Shown: positions 1-8,884 of the stretch, piece by piece
How positions within the stretch are numbered: the stretch's first letter is position 1
Layout of the letters: the number at the start of each line of letters is the position of its first letter
From: Burkholderiales bacterium
GTDB lineage: Bacteria > Pseudomonadota > Gammaproteobacteria > Burkholderiales > SG8-41
Assembly: GCA_019634975.1 (NCBI GenBank)
Contig: JAHCAI010000003.1
Coordinates: 248,001-312,000 of the forward strand
Direction: 5' to 3'
DNA length: 64,000 nucleotides
Notes under the pieces: generated by a model
Told to the model about the DNA's origin: nothing
Database searches by the model: none
What the model saw: only the letters and a program-made list of their open reading frames with translations
Program-made: the position numbers and the translations under genes

Positions 1-3000
1 AACAAGTCCCCGGGATCCGAGCTCTGCATTGATACGGCCGGCCAGCCCGCCGTCGGCGCTGATGTTGAGCGCACCACTGGCATTCAGCGGGCCAGAGGTG
101 AGTTGCAGCTGCTTGTAGGCATAGCGGCCGTTGTTGGCGCTGAGCGCGCCACTGAGCGTGTCGAAGCGGGTCTTGCCGCCGCGGGTGCCGCTGGCAGTCG
201 GTGACTGGATGGCGCGGACCAGGTCGACGTTATTCAGTTCGCCGGCGCTGACGGTGAAGGAAAGTTCTGCGGCGCCGGCATCGAACAGGGTTTTCAGATC
301 CTTGCCCTGCAGCGCATAGCTGCCGTTGGCATTGACCGAGCCGGTGGCCGAGAAGTCGCGGGTGAACGCCGCCAGCAGTTCCTGCGCCCGTCCATTCTCG
401 AGGCTGAATTCGCCTTCGACGGCGATGCCTGATTCCCAGGACGCCTTCAGCGCGCCCTTGACACGGCCGCCGCCAACCCGGCCTTCAATGCCGCTGACAG
501 TGGCCTGCCGGCCGCTGATCTGCACCGCCGCCGAAAGGTCGCTGAAGCGCAGCGCCGGCCCCAGCGGCAGCTGCCATTCACGGGCATCGATGTTGAGTGC
601 GATGCCCTTGTCCTTCGGTGTCAGCTCGACCGTGAGCTTGCCGTCCTGCATGCGCATCTTCTGCATCGCGCCGTTGCGCCCGAAGGTCAGGGTCGAGTCG
701 AACTGGGGCACGTCGAGGGGCAGGCCGCTGACCTTGACGCCGGTCATCCGCAGCTGGCGCACCTGCAGTTCCGCGCCGTCCACGCCCCTGGCGAGCGCCG
801 GCAGCAACTGGACGCCGGCGGCATCCAGGCTGACCGCGTTGGCGGTGACGGTGTCGAACTCGCGGGCGCCCAGCAGCAGGCTCCACGGCATCATCGGGAT
901 GTTCACCGTGTCGGCCCTGATCTGCTGCGTGGCCCCGACGCTGACGCGCTCCAGCCGCAGCACCTGTTCCGGATACACCGTGTAGCGCATGTTGGCGATG
1001 CGCACCGGCTGACCCAGTCGCTGGGACACGAGATCCTGCACGGCGGGTATCTGGCCTGTCAGCGGCATCAGCTGCAGGGCGGCGAGGCCGACCGCGAGGA
1101 CGAGGACCAGGCCGACGGCGGCGATCAGGCCGATGCGGCGCGGTTTGCGGTCGGCGCGGAAGGAGGAGGCGGCGTTGCGCGCCTCGGACTCCATGCGCAG
1201 CTTGCGGTCGGCGGCTGCGGCCTTTGCGCGCTCCTCGGCCTCGGCGCGATAGCGCGCATCCGCCTCGGCCTCGGCGCGAGCCCGCGCGCGCAGTTCTTCC
1301 TCGACCCGTGATTTGACGGTTTTCTCGGCGTTTTCGCGCAGCTCCTGCTCGCGCACGACACGCGCGACGGCCTCGGTCTTGGCGCGCTCCTCGGCCTCGG
1401 CCCGCGCCTTGCGCTCGGCTTCCATCTGCGCCTTGGCCTTGGCCACTGCGGCTTCGGCGAGTTTTGCACGCTGTTCGGCCTCTTCGCGTGCGCGCCTGAT
1501 CTCGACGCTTTCACCGGCCGCCGCCTGGCGGGCGAGGCGTTCGGCGTCCTCGCGCGCCTTCTGCGCGATTTCCAGCTGGCGGTCGGCTTCCTCGCGGGCC
1601 TTGCGTTCGGCAACGGTACGCGCGGCGATCTCGGCCTGGGCCTTTTTCTCGGCCTCCTCGCGCTTGCGGCGTTCCTCCTCGATGACCGCCTCGACTTCGG
1701 CGCGCGCCTTCTGCTCGGCTTCCGCCTGCGCCTTGCGCACGGCTTCCTCGCGCAACTCGCGCTCGGCGGCAACCTTGGCCTCTGCCTCTTCGCGGGCGCG
1801 GCGTTCCTCCGCGACCCGGGATTCCATTTCCTCGCGAGCGCGGCGTTCCTCTTCGGCGCGGGCTTCGGCTTCGGCCGCCGCCTTGCGCGACTGCTCCTGC
1901 AACTGGCGCAGTTCCGCCTTGGCCTTTGCCTCGGCTTCCGTCCGCGCCTTCTGCGCGGCTTCCTCTGCCTGCCGCCGCTGTTCCTCTTCACGCTGGCGCG
2001 CCTCGGCCTCGGCCTTCGCGCGTGCTTCGGCTGCGGCACGGGCTTCGGCTTCGGCGCGCGCCTTGGCTTTCGCTTCTTCGAGCGCCTTCATCGCGGCCTG
2101 TGCCTTGGCCAGTGCCTCGGGATCCGACCCCTGGGTGGCGCGCGCTTCAGCGGCGGCCTTGGCGCGTGCAGCCTCCTCGGCCATTTGCCGTGCCTGCGCC
2201 ACGGCGGTTTCCGCGGCGCGTGCACGCGCCTCGGCCTCCTCCAGCGCCTTGCGTTCGGCTTCCAGGCGCGACTTGATCTCCGCTTCCATGCGCTGGCGTG
2301 CTTCGGCTTCGCGCTTCGCCGAGTCCTGGGCGCGGGCGAGGGCCTCCGCCATCGCCTTCATCTGTGCTTCCAGTGCCTCGCGCGCCCGGGTCTCGGCGGC
2401 AGCGTGGGCATTGGCCTCGGCCTCGGCTTTTTCCTGCGCCTCGGCCTCGGCCTTGGCTTTCGCTTCGGCGGTGGCCTTGGCCATCGCTTCGGCCTTGGCG
2501 CGTGCTTCGGCTTCGGCGCGCGCCTTGGCTTCTGCGGCCGCTTTTGCAGAGGCTTCCTGGGCCAGCTTGAGTCGGGCCTCGGCGGCGGCCTTGGCCGTGG
2601 CATCCGCTGCCGCCTTGCTTTCGGCCTCCGCTTTGGCGCGTGCCTCGGCGGCGGCTCTGGCTGCCGCATCCGCCTTGGCTTTGGCTTCGGTTTCAGCCTT
2701 GGCGCGGGCTTCGGCGGCGGCGCGGGCCTGCGCTTCCGCCTGCTGCCTCGCCTTGGCTTCCATGGCTGCTTTCGCGGCCGCCTGGGCGCGGGCCTTGGCT
2801 TCGGCTTCCTTCTGCTTGCGCTGTTCGGCTTCGGCGTTGATCTTGGCGACGGCTTCGGGCGAGGTGAAATCGAGGTCCATTTCACCGTCGTCGGCCGGCG
2901 CTGGCGCCGCCGTTGCGGCCGGGCGCGCCGCGCCGGGCACTGCGGTTGCCGCCGGTTTTGCGGCGGGAGGGGCAGCAGGCGAGGAGAAAACCTTGACGTA

Positions 3001-3198
3001 TCCGGCTTTGACCAGGTCCTCGAGGATGGCTTCGACTTCCTTGACCTCGAGCTTGCTCTTGGCGATCAGTTCGGCAACCGTGGATTTGCCGTCCACCGAA
3101 AGAAAAATGTTGCCGGAGTTGCGGTCAAGCTTGGCGGTCTTGTTCTTGAAATCGAGAACGCCCTTGGAGGTTTTTGCGTAGACGGTTTGCGGGTGCAT
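1..3198 (-). CDS. AsmA-family membrane protein with giant coiled coil (partial, C-terminus cut by window edge)
   Basis: An uninterrupted reading frame runs from the ATG at 3198 to the window edge (1066 codons read). Residues 1 to about 75 form a small folded domain that looks winged-helix-like (SVDGKSTVAELIAKSKLEV). A Pro/Ala linker follows. Residues about 115-680 are almost only Ala, Glu, Lys, Arg and Gln in a coiled-coil rhythm. A single membrane helix lies near 688-707 (LIAAVGLVLVLAVGLAALQL), and then an AsmA-type region continues to the edge (for example GSYALQGKDLKTLFDAGAAE). AsmA-like proteins span the periplasm and are linked to outer-membrane lipid homeostasis. The coil would lie in the cytoplasm. 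The biased composition creates long false frames on the other strand. The family call is good; the role of the coil is unknown. Confidence 0.8.
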   Translation of the reverse strand, partial: MHPQTVYAKTSKGVLDFKNKTAKLDRNSGNIFLSVDGKSTVAELIAKSKLEVKEVEAILEDLVKAGYVKVFSSPAAPPAAKPAATAVPGAARPAATAAPAPADDGEMDLDFTSPEAVAKINAEAEQRKQKEAEAKARAQAAAKAAMEAKARQQAEAQARAAAEARAKAETEAKAKADAAARAAAEARAKAEAESKAAADATAKAAAEARLKLAQEASAKAAAEAKARAEAEARAKAEAMAKATAEAKAKAEAEAQEKAEAEANAHAAAETRAREALEAQMKAMAEALARAQDSAKREAEARQRMEAEIKSRLEAERKALEEAEARARAAETAVAQARQMAEEAARAKAAAEARATQGSDPEALAKAQAAMKALEEAKAKARAEAEARAAAEARAKAEAEARQREEEQRRQAEEAAQKARTEAEAKAKAELRQLQEQSRKAAAEAEARAEEERRAREEMESRVAEERRAREEAEAKVAAERELREEAVRKAQAEAEQKARAEVEAVIEEERRKREEAEKKAQAEIAARTVAERKAREEADRQLEIAQKAREDAERLARQAAAGESVEIRRAREEAEQRAKLAEAAVAKAKAQMEAERKARAEAEERAKTEAVARVVREQELRENAEKTVKSRVEEELRARARAEAEADARYRAEAEERAKAAAADRKLRMESEARNAASSFRADRKPRRIGLIAAVGLVLVLAVGLAALQLMPLTGQIPAVQDLVSQRLGQPVRIANMRYTVYPEQVLRLERVSVGATQQIRADTVNIPMMPWSLLLGAREFDTVTANAVSLDAAGVQLLPALARGVDGAELQVRQLRMTGVKVSGLPLDVPQFDSTLTFGRNGAMQKMRMQDGKLTVELTPKDKGIALNIDAREWQLPLGPALRFSDLSAAVQISGRQATVSGIEGRVGGGRVKGALKASWESGIAVEGEFSLENGRAQELLAAFTRDFSATGSVNANGSYALQGKDLKTLFDAGAAELSFTVSAGELNNVDLVRAIQSPTASGTRGGKTRFDTLSGALSANNGRYAYKQLQLTSGPLNASGALNISADGGLAGRINAELGSRGLV

Positions 3199-3311
3199 GG
3201 CTTAACACCGTGATTTATTGGACAGTTTTGTCGAAAGCCGGCTGCTGGCAGCGGCTCCACGCATCCCGCGGGCCATCATTCCGGTGGCGGCCGCAGCGGA
3301 TGTTCCCGGCA

Positions 3312-3341
3312 TTGCAAGTGCCGTGACATTATAGTTACTAT
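3312..3341 (+). promoter_or_regulatory. possible sigma70 promoter for the HD-domain gene
   Basis: TTGCAA (3312-3317) and TACTAT (3336-3341) are 18 bp apart and end 26 bp before the ATG at 3368. The -10 region lies inside a small palindrome, ATAGTTACTAT (3331-3341), which could also be an operator. This is based on sequence likeness only. Confidence 0.3.
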
Positions 3342-3367
3342 CGCCCGACACAACAAAAACGATCCTC

Positions 3368-4327
3368 ATGCGGCCTGATCCACTTTCCGTCGCGGCAGAT
3401 ACGCGCCACGCCTCACGCGATGTCACCAACCAGGTCGACACCACCGACCCGCTTCCGGTGTCCTTCGAGGTCGCCCAGATCTACGAGCGGCTCTACCGTC
3501 GCGAGTTTCCGTCGGGCGTGCTGCGCGTGTTTGCCGATGTCGGGCGCCTCTATCGCGGCGAATTTCCCGGCTACCACGCCTGCGAGACCGGATACCACGA
3601 CGTCCAGCACATCCTTGAGGTGACGCTGGCGATGGCGCGGCTGATGGATGGCTGCGCGCGTTCGACCAGCCCGCTGGTGATGAGCGAGCGCCTGTTCCAG
3701 CTGGGCACCGTGAGTGCGCTGTTCCACGACATCGGCTACCTGCGCCGGCGCGATGACACCGAGAAGCGGCATGGCGCCGAATACACGCGGACCCATGTCG
3801 GCCGCGGCGCGGAGTTCATGGCCTGGTACCTGCCGGAGGTGGGGCTTGCCGACCTGGCCGATCCGGCCGCGCGGATCGTGCATTTCACCGGATATGAGGT
3901 CCCGGTGAACAGCATCCGCATCGACCCGCAGTACCGGATGGTCGGCAACCTGCTGGGCAGTGCCGACATCCTTGCGCAGATGGCGGACCGCTGCTACCTC
4001 GAGAAATGCCACGACCGGCTTTATCCTGAGTTCGTGCTCGGCGGCATCGCGCGGCAGATCGACGAGAAGGGCGAGGAGAAAGTGGTGTTCGAGTCGCCCG
4101 CCGACCTGATATTCAAGACGCCGGGATTTTTCAACGGCGCCTGCAAGCGGCTGGAGCAGGACCTCGCCGGCGTCTATCGCTTCGTCGACCGGCACTTCGA
4201 CGGCCACAATCTCTATTACGCCTTCGCCCGCCGCAATATCGATTACGCCCGGACCATTGCCGAGGCGAGGGACATCTCGCTGCTGCGCCGCAAGATGCCC
4301 GACGGCGGCTACGCCGAAGCGGCCTGA
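3368..4327 (+). CDS. HD-domain metal-dependent phosphohydrolase
   Basis: A 319-residue cytosolic protein. The metal-binding histidine/aspartate signature of the HD superfamily is visible as YHDVQH (76-81), FHDIGY (119-124) and a further His at 135 in RHGAEYTRTH. The family hydrolyses phosphomonoesters or phosphodiesters such as nucleotides or cyclic dinucleotides, but the substrate cannot be read from the sequence. It has no output or sensor domain. It is transcribed divergently from the AsmA-like gene, with a 169 bp gap holding a possible promoter. The downstream quinone reductase gene is convergent. Confidence 0.8.
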   Translation: MRPDPLSVAADTRHASRDVTNQVDTTDPLPVSFEVAQIYERLYRREFPSGVLRVFADVGRLYRGEFPGYHACETGYHDVQHILEVTLAMARLMDGCARSTSPLVMSERLFQLGTVSALFHDIGYLRRRDDTEKRHGAEYTRTHVGRGAEFMAWYLPEVGLADLADPAARIVHFTGYEVPVNSIRIDPQYRMVGNLLGSADILAQMADRCYLEKCHDRLYPEFVLGGIARQIDEKGEEKVVFESPADLIFKTPGFFNGACKRLEQDLAGVYRFVDRHFDGHNLYYAFARRNIDYARTIAEARDISLLRRKMPDGGYAEAA

Positions 4328-4360
4328 GGCCAGCCTGTCCGCAGATCCGGCATGCCCGGA

Positions 4361-5356
4361 TCAGGACACTTTCAGCAGGATCTTTCCGGTGTGCTGGCTG
4401 GATTCCATCAGCGCATGGGCCTTGGCCGCGTCGGCCAGCGGCAGCGTGCTGTGCGTGACCACGCGGATCTTGCCGGCGGCAATCAGCGGCCATACCCGGG
4501 CTTCCAGTTCCCTCGCGATGCGCGCCTTGAAGGCATCGGGGCGCGTGCGCAGTGTCGATCCGGTGTAGACCAGGCGCTTGAGCATCACCGGCATCAGGTT
4601 GATTTCCACTTTCGAGCCGGCGCCGAAGGCGAGCTGGATGATGCGCGCGTCATGGCTGGCGGCCTTGAAGTTTTTCTCGATGTTGGGGCCGCCCACGATG
4701 TCGAGGATCACGTTGGCGCCGCCCTCGGCGCGCACGACTTCGACAAAGTCCTCGCTGCGGTAGTCGATCACGCGGTCGGCTCCGAGATCCTTGCAGATCC
4801 GGCAGCGCGCTTCCGGGCTGTCGGTGGCGATGACCTTGGCGCCGAAGGCCTTGCCCAGCTGGATGCAGGTCGTGCCGATGCCGCCGGCGCCGCCATGCAC
4901 GAGGAAGGTTTCTCCGGCCTTCAGCCCCGCGCCGATGAAGACATTGCTCCAGACCGTGAAATAGGTTTCGGGCAGCCCGGCGGCATCGACGAGGTCCAGG
5001 CCCTGGGGGGCGGCAAGACAGTGCTCTGCATCCACCGCCACGTATTCGGCATAACCGCCGCCGTTGGTCAGCGCCACCACGCGGTCGCCTTCCTTCCAGC
5101 GTTTCGCTGCGGCACCGACGGCGACCACGGTGCCCGATACTTCGAGACCCGGCAGGTCGGAGGCGCCGGCGGGCGCCGGGTAGAGCCCCTTGCGCTGCAT
5201 GATGTCAGGGCCGTTGATGCCGGCAGCGGTGACCTTGATCAGCACCTCCTGCGCTTTCGGCACCGGCAGTGGACGGGTGACGGGCTTCAGGACTTCGGGG
5301 CCGCCGGGCGCGGAGATTTCGACGGCTTGCATGGTTGCGGGCAGTGAATTGCTCAT
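4361..5356 (-). CDS. NAD(P)H:quinone oxidoreductase, zinc-less MDR family (PIG3/QOR type)
   Basis: A 331-residue medium-chain dehydrogenase/reductase. The GroES-like N-terminal half is followed by the nucleotide-binding motif HGGAGGIGTTCIQLG (154-168). The second half carries the family stretch YRSEDF and a C-terminal GKILLKVS ending. The structural-zinc cysteines of alcohol dehydrogenases are absent, which fits the quinone reductase branch. It probably reduces quinones or enones in the cytosol. It is the last gene of the minus-strand catabolic run and lies 22 bp after the enoyl-CoA hydratase gene, so co-transcription is likely. Confidence 0.85.
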   Translation of the reverse strand: MSNSLPATMQAVEISAPGGPEVLKPVTRPLPVPKAQEVLIKVTAAGINGPDIMQRKGLYPAPAGASDLPGLEVSGTVVAVGAAAKRWKEGDRVVALTNGGGYAEYVAVDAEHCLAAPQGLDLVDAAGLPETYFTVWSNVFIGAGLKAGETFLVHGGAGGIGTTCIQLGKAFGAKVIATDSPEARCRICKDLGADRVIDYRSEDFVEVVRAEGGANVILDIVGGPNIEKNFKAASHDARIIQLAFGAGSKVEINLMPVMLKRLVYTGSTLRTRPDAFKARIARELEARVWPLIAAGKIRVVTHSTLPLADAAKAHALMESSQHTGKILLKVS

Positions 5357-5378
5357 GATGGTTCTCGGTTCCTCTTCT

Positions 5379-6104
5379 TCATGTTCCGGATTCCCGGTAC
5401 CTGCGGATGCGCTCCTTGAGTCCCGGGGTGCTCACGGAACGGGACAACTCGGCCATGTCTTCGGCGCGGCTGTCAGTGACCGTGCGGCGGTGCAGCGCCG
5501 CAGCGGCTGCCGGCGTCAGTGTATCGGCCGCGGTTTTTGCGTCTGCGATCAATGCCGGCCACTCCTCGCGCGCGGCGATGCGGGTCAGGAAGCCGTCGGC
5601 GAGCGCGGTGTCGGCGTCGAAGCTGCGCGAATGCGACAGGATGTCGCGTGCGCGGTCGGCGCCGATGCGCTGGACCAGCCTTCGGGTGCCGAGCACGACG
5701 CCGAAGCGCAGACCCGGCATGCGGAAGGTCGTGCCAGGCTCGGCGACGCGCAGGCCGCAACTGGCGACGAGGTCGGCGCCGGCGCCGAACACGCGGCCGT
5801 GGGCGAGCGCCAGCGTCTGGTGGGGGGCGTGGTAGAGCGCCTGCAGCAGCGTTTCGATGCGGATGAAGCGCAGTGCGAGATCGCCTTCGCTCTGTGCCTG
5901 CAGGTCGCTGAAGTCGAAGCCGGCGCAGAAATGCGGGCCAACGCCGTCGAGGATCAGCAGCCGGGTGCCGTCGGTGGCGGCGTATTCGACGGCATCGAGC
6001 AGGGCCTCCACCAGCGAGGCGGACAGCGCATTGGCCTTCTGCGGACGGTTCAGCGTCAGCCGGGTGACATGGCCGTCGTGGCTGCGCAGCAGTTCGTCGC
6101 TCAT
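5379..6104 (-). CDS. enoyl-CoA hydratase/isomerase family protein
   Basis: A 241-residue crotonase-fold protein. Family features are the N-terminal LTLNRPQKANALS, the first oxyanion-hole segment GPHFCAGFDFSDL (near 55-67) and the second glycine-rich oxyanion segment AHGRVFGAGADLVASC. The catalytic glutamates of true hydratases are not obvious, so another crotonase-type reaction is possible. At 241 residues it is slightly short for the family (about 255-265). It is expected to act on an acyl-CoA made by the neighbouring CoA-transferases. Confidence 0.8.
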   Translation of the reverse strand: MSDELLRSHDGHVTRLTLNRPQKANALSASLVEALLDAVEYAATDGTRLLILDGVGPHFCAGFDFSDLQAQSEGDLALRFIRIETLLQALYHAPHQTLALAHGRVFGAGADLVASCGLRVAEPGTTFRMPGLRFGVVLGTRRLVQRIGADRARDILSHSRSFDADTALADGFLTRIAAREEWPALIADAKTAADTLTPAAAAALHRRTVTDSRAEDMAELSRSVSTPGLKERIRRYRESGT

Positions 6105-6127
6105 TGCGCGTTAAAACCCCGACACCG

Positions 6128-6239
6128 GGAACACGGGGGGAAAACTGAGTGCACAGGGGAATTCATCTTGAGTGGCCGCATTTTCTCGGATTCGGTTTTC
6201 TCTGTGCCCTCTGTGTTCCTTGTGGCCGCTTTTGATCTT
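6128..6239. repeat. low-complexity intergenic repeat of CTCTGTG type
   Basis: The gap between the enoyl-CoA hydratase and the cupin gene contains quasi-repeated units: TTTTCTCTGTGCCCTCTG then TGTTCCTTGTGGCC. This resembles dispersed intergenic filler often seen in bacterial genomes. No gene is visible in it. Confidence 0.35.
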
Positions 6240-6854
6240 TCAGCCCTTGATGCCCGCACGCACTTCCGCCGAGCGATCCCAGAAATTCGGCAGCGCCGGG
6301 CTCGAATAGCCGGAGACGAAGGGTTTGTCGGCGCCGGTCGCCGGATCGAAGACGTGGCGTTTCACCGCGCCGATGTTGGCACCGTAGACGTGGATGCTGA
6401 TCGACGGCTGGTCGGCGAGCGCGTTCGATACTTCGTGGATGTCGCCCACCGTCGGCGACACGCGGTCGACCTGGCCCGGCAGCAGCCTTTCGGTTTCGCC
6501 GGCCGCCATCGGCTGGCCGGGTGTCGTGTGCGAGAAGCGCCGCGCGTTCTCGGCGCCGCGCATCATGCCGACCAGGCCCCACACGGTGTGGTCGTGCACC
6601 GGCGTTTTCTGGCCGGGGCCCCACACGAAGCTGACCACCGAGAAACGCTCCAGCGGGTCGCAGTGGAGCAGGTACTGCTGGTAGAACTGCGGATGCGGCT
6701 GCGCGCATTCGTCGGGCAGCCAGTCGTCGTGCTTGATCAGCTCGCCGAGCAGGCGGCCGCCTTCCTCGTGCATGGTCTTTTCGTCATTTCCGCTGCGTTC
6801 GACGAGGCGGGTCATCGCGGCGATGAATTGGCGGAAGCGTTCGGTGTTTTTCAT
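6240..6854 (-). CDS. cysteine-dioxygenase-like cupin (thiol dioxygenase family)
   Basis: A 204-residue single-domain cupin. The three iron ligands of the thiol dioxygenase family are visible: His87 and His89 in PVHDHT and His140 in GDIHEV. The start at ATG 6854 (MKNTERF) is chosen because it overlaps the stop of the upstream CaiB-type gene (ATGA overlap 6851-6854), which implies translational coupling. A longer frame upstream is a shadow of that gene. The family oxidises cysteine or 3-mercaptopropionate to sulfinates. Its link to an acyl-CoA operon suggests a thiol acid substrate, but this is inference. Confidence 0.78.
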   Translation of the reverse strand: MKNTERFRQFIAAMTRLVERSGNDEKTMHEEGGRLLGELIKHDDWLPDECAQPHPQFYQQYLLHCDPLERFSVVSFVWGPGQKTPVHDHTVWGLVGMMRGAENARRFSHTTPGQPMAAGETERLLPGQVDRVSPTVGDIHEVSNALADQPSISIHVYGANIGAVKRHVFDPATGADKPFVSGYSSPALPNFWDRSAEVRAGIKG

Positions 6855-7993
6855 GTTCTGTCCTTGAGTTCTGCGAGCACTTCGGCGGTATGGGCGCCGA
6901 GCGCCGGCGGCCCACGGCGCACGCCGAGGCGCTGTCCGGAGACGCGCTGCGGCGAAACGACCGTCCTGCTGGCGACGCCGTTGGGCAGCGCCAGATCCTC
7001 GACCCATTGCATGTGTTTGACCTGCGGGTCGGCCAGCACCTGCGAATAATTGTACAGCGGCGCGCAGGGCACGCCGCGCGCGTTCATCCGCGCCAGCAGG
7101 TCAGCGGCGTCGTATTTGACGAACTCGGCCTCGAGCAGCTCGCGCAGCGCGTCCTGGTGCTGGGCGCGCAGCGTCGGCGAGGCGAAGCGCGCATCCTGCG
7201 TCAGGTCGTGTCTCGCGATCGCGTCGCAGGCGGCCTGCCACAGCTTGTTGGTGCCGGCGGCCAGCGCGAAATAGCCGTCGCGGCAGCAGAAGGCGGCGTA
7301 GGGCGCGTTCATCGGGTGCGCGGAGCCCAGCCGCACCGGGTCGCGGCCGGTGCCGAACAGTTCGCTGGTCTGCAGGTTGGCAATGCCGAGCATGCTGCCC
7401 AGCATCGACACATCGATGTAATCGCCCTGTCCGGTGGCGCGCGCCTTGTGCAGGGCCGCGGCGGTGCTGAACGCGGCGTAGAGGCCGGCGGAAAAGTCCG
7501 CGATCGGGATGCCGCATTTCGCGGGGCGCCCGTCGCGCTCGCCGGTAACGCTCATGACGCCGCTCATCGCCTGCACCGTCATGTCGAAGCCGCCCTCGGC
7601 GGCGCGCGGGCCGGTCTGGCCGAAGGCGGAGACCGAGCAGTAGACCAGCGCGGGATGTTCCTTTGCCAGCGTCGGGTAGTCGAGGCCGAATTTCGCCATC
7701 ACGCCGGGGCGGAAATTCTCGAGCAGGATGTCGGCCGACAGTGCGAGGCGGCGCGCGTCGGCGCGGCCGGACTCGCTCTTGAGGTCGAGCACGACCGAAC
7801 GCTTGTTGCGGTTGACCGAGGCGAAATACTGGCTGTATCCATCGAGGATCGGTGGCCACTGCCGCATCAGGTCGCCCTCGGGCGCTTCGACCTTGATCAC
7901 ATCCGCGCCCATGTCGGCGAGCAGGCAGCCGGCAAAGGGGCCGGCCAGCACCTGGCAGAACTCGACGACGCGTATGCCTTGTAGCGGAAGCAT
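6851..7993 (-). CDS. CaiB/BaiF-type class III CoA-transferase
   Basis: A 380-residue family III CoA-transferase. It has the typical opening LQGIRVVEFCQVLAGPFAG, the CoA-binding neighbourhood GADVIKVEAPEGD (29-41) and NRNKRSVVLDL (61-71), and the probable catalytic Asp166 in PIADFSAG. It is close to the usual family length (about 390-400). These enzymes move CoA between carboxylic acids through an aspartyl-CoA thioester. The start is the ATG at 7993; the ribosome site is weak. It overlaps the cupin gene by four bases. It sits with a second, unrelated two-subunit CoA-transferase. Confidence 0.88.
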   Translation of the reverse strand: MLPLQGIRVVEFCQVLAGPFAGCLLADMGADVIKVEAPEGDLMRQWPPILDGYSQYFASVNRNKRSVVLDLKSESGRADARRLALSADILLENFRPGVMAKFGLDYPTLAKEHPALVYCSVSAFGQTGPRAAEGGFDMTVQAMSGVMSVTGERDGRPAKCGIPIADFSAGLYAAFSTAAALHKARATGQGDYIDVSMLGSMLGIANLQTSELFGTGRDPVRLGSAHPMNAPYAAFCCRDGYFALAAGTNKLWQAACDAIARHDLTQDARFASPTLRAQHQDALRELLEAEFVKYDAADLLARMNARGVPCAPLYNYSQVLADPQVKHMQWVEDLALPNGVASRTVVSPQRVSGQRLGVRRGPPALGAHTAEVLAELKDRT

Positions 7994-8078
7994 CAGGAAT
8001 TGCGCTGGATTGGAGGTTTCGCCGCGCAGGAAAAATGCGCGCGGAAGAGGTCTTATGCTAACACGCGGACCGCGGTAC

Positions 8079-8807
8079 TCAGCCGTCGATCGCCGCGGAA
8101 AAACGGCCGCCCGCGTCGAGCGCGGCCAGCGCATCCAGTTCGCGCGCGCTGGCCGGCGTTGCCGGCTTCGCTGCCGTCGCGTCGAAGCTGAAGCCGGTGC
8201 GCGCAGCGATGTCGGCCACCGTGACTGCCGGATTGAAGCGGGCAAGGTGGAAGCGGGCCCCTGCGCGCGGTTCGCGCTCGAAGACCGCCAGCGGCGTCAC
8301 CAGCGCCGTCATGTGGCCCGATGCAGTGATGAAGTCGAGCTTGTCGACCAGCGCCCGCGGCGTGTGGTCATTGCGCCAGGTGACGACACGCTTCGCGGTG
8401 GGCAGCATCACCGCGGCGCCGCCGCCGCCGGGCAGCCTGACTTTCGGATTCTCCCAGGAGCCGATTGCCGAAACATTGGTGCGGCCCTCGGCGTCGATCT
8501 GCGCGCAGCCGAGGAAGACCAGGTCGAGTCCGCCGCGCGCGCAGAGATCGTAGAAATCCTGGTTGGCGAAAATTGCCGGCGAGCCGTGGACGATCGCCGG
8601 GTCGCTGCTCGACAGCGGCACCTTCACGGGCTGCGGTTCGACGCCGCCGGCGACGTTGATCCAGGTGAAGTCAAAATCACAGGCGCGCTTGGCGAGCAGG
8701 CAGGCGAGCATCGGCAGCGTCGAGTTGACGCCGCTGAAGCTGATCTCGCCGGCGCGGATCTGGCGCGCAAGGTGAATGACGATGAAGGAGAAGGGCGTCC
8801 AGTCCAT
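8079..8807 (-). CDS. CoA-transferase subunit beta (glutaconate/IpdB-like, class I)
   Basis: A 242-residue protein of the class I CoA-transferase beta fold. It has NSTLPMLACLLAKR near the N-terminus, the central FLGCAQIDAEGRTNVS and the glycine-rich loop RLPGGGGAA. I see no clear ESG-type catalytic glutamate as in glutaconate CoA-transferase, so an IpdB-like ring-opening hydrolase role is equally possible. Its partner alpha subunit is upstream but separated by a DNA glycosylase gene, which is unusual because alpha and beta are normally adjacent. There is an 85 bp gap to the CaiB-type gene. Confidence 0.8.
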   Translation of the reverse strand: MDWTPFSFIVIHLARQIRAGEISFSGVNSTLPMLACLLAKRACDFDFTWINVAGGVEPQPVKVPLSSSDPAIVHGSPAIFANQDFYDLCARGGLDLVFLGCAQIDAEGRTNVSAIGSWENPKVRLPGGGGAAVMLPTAKRVVTWRNDHTPRALVDKLDFITASGHMTALVTPLAVFEREPRAGARFHLARFNPAVTVADIAARTGFSFDATAAKPATPASARELDALAALDAGGRFSAAIDG

Positions 8808-8850
8808 GGCGGGTTGTTGCGGCAGTGTTTTCGCCGGCCTTTGAGGGTTT

Positions 8851-8884
8851 TTTATAAGTATTTGATTTTATTTATATTTTTATA
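8851..8884 (-). repeat. AT-rich recurrent motif, copy A
   Basis: On the minus strand this reads AATAAAATCAAATACTT after an A/T run. It overlaps the glycosylase stop codon and precedes the CoA-transferase beta gene. It shares its core with seven other sites in the window. Confidence 0.6.

Noticed and set aside
1-30. A cluster of SmaI, BamHI and SacI-like sites at the very start, as in a cloning polylinker.
   Set aside because: The bases read in frame as AsmA-type protein (GRINAELGSRGLV) and match no known vector order. This is only the window edge.
1313-3181. Plus-strand frame of 622 residues, rich in Ser, Ala and Arg.
   Set aside because: It is the complement of the GCN-rich coiled-coil coding of the AsmA-like gene. 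It has no domain and no ribosome site.
5190-7049. Plus-strand frame of 619 residues over the hydratase and cupin genes.
   Set aside because: No homologous motif; it lies opposite three well-supported genes on the minus strand.
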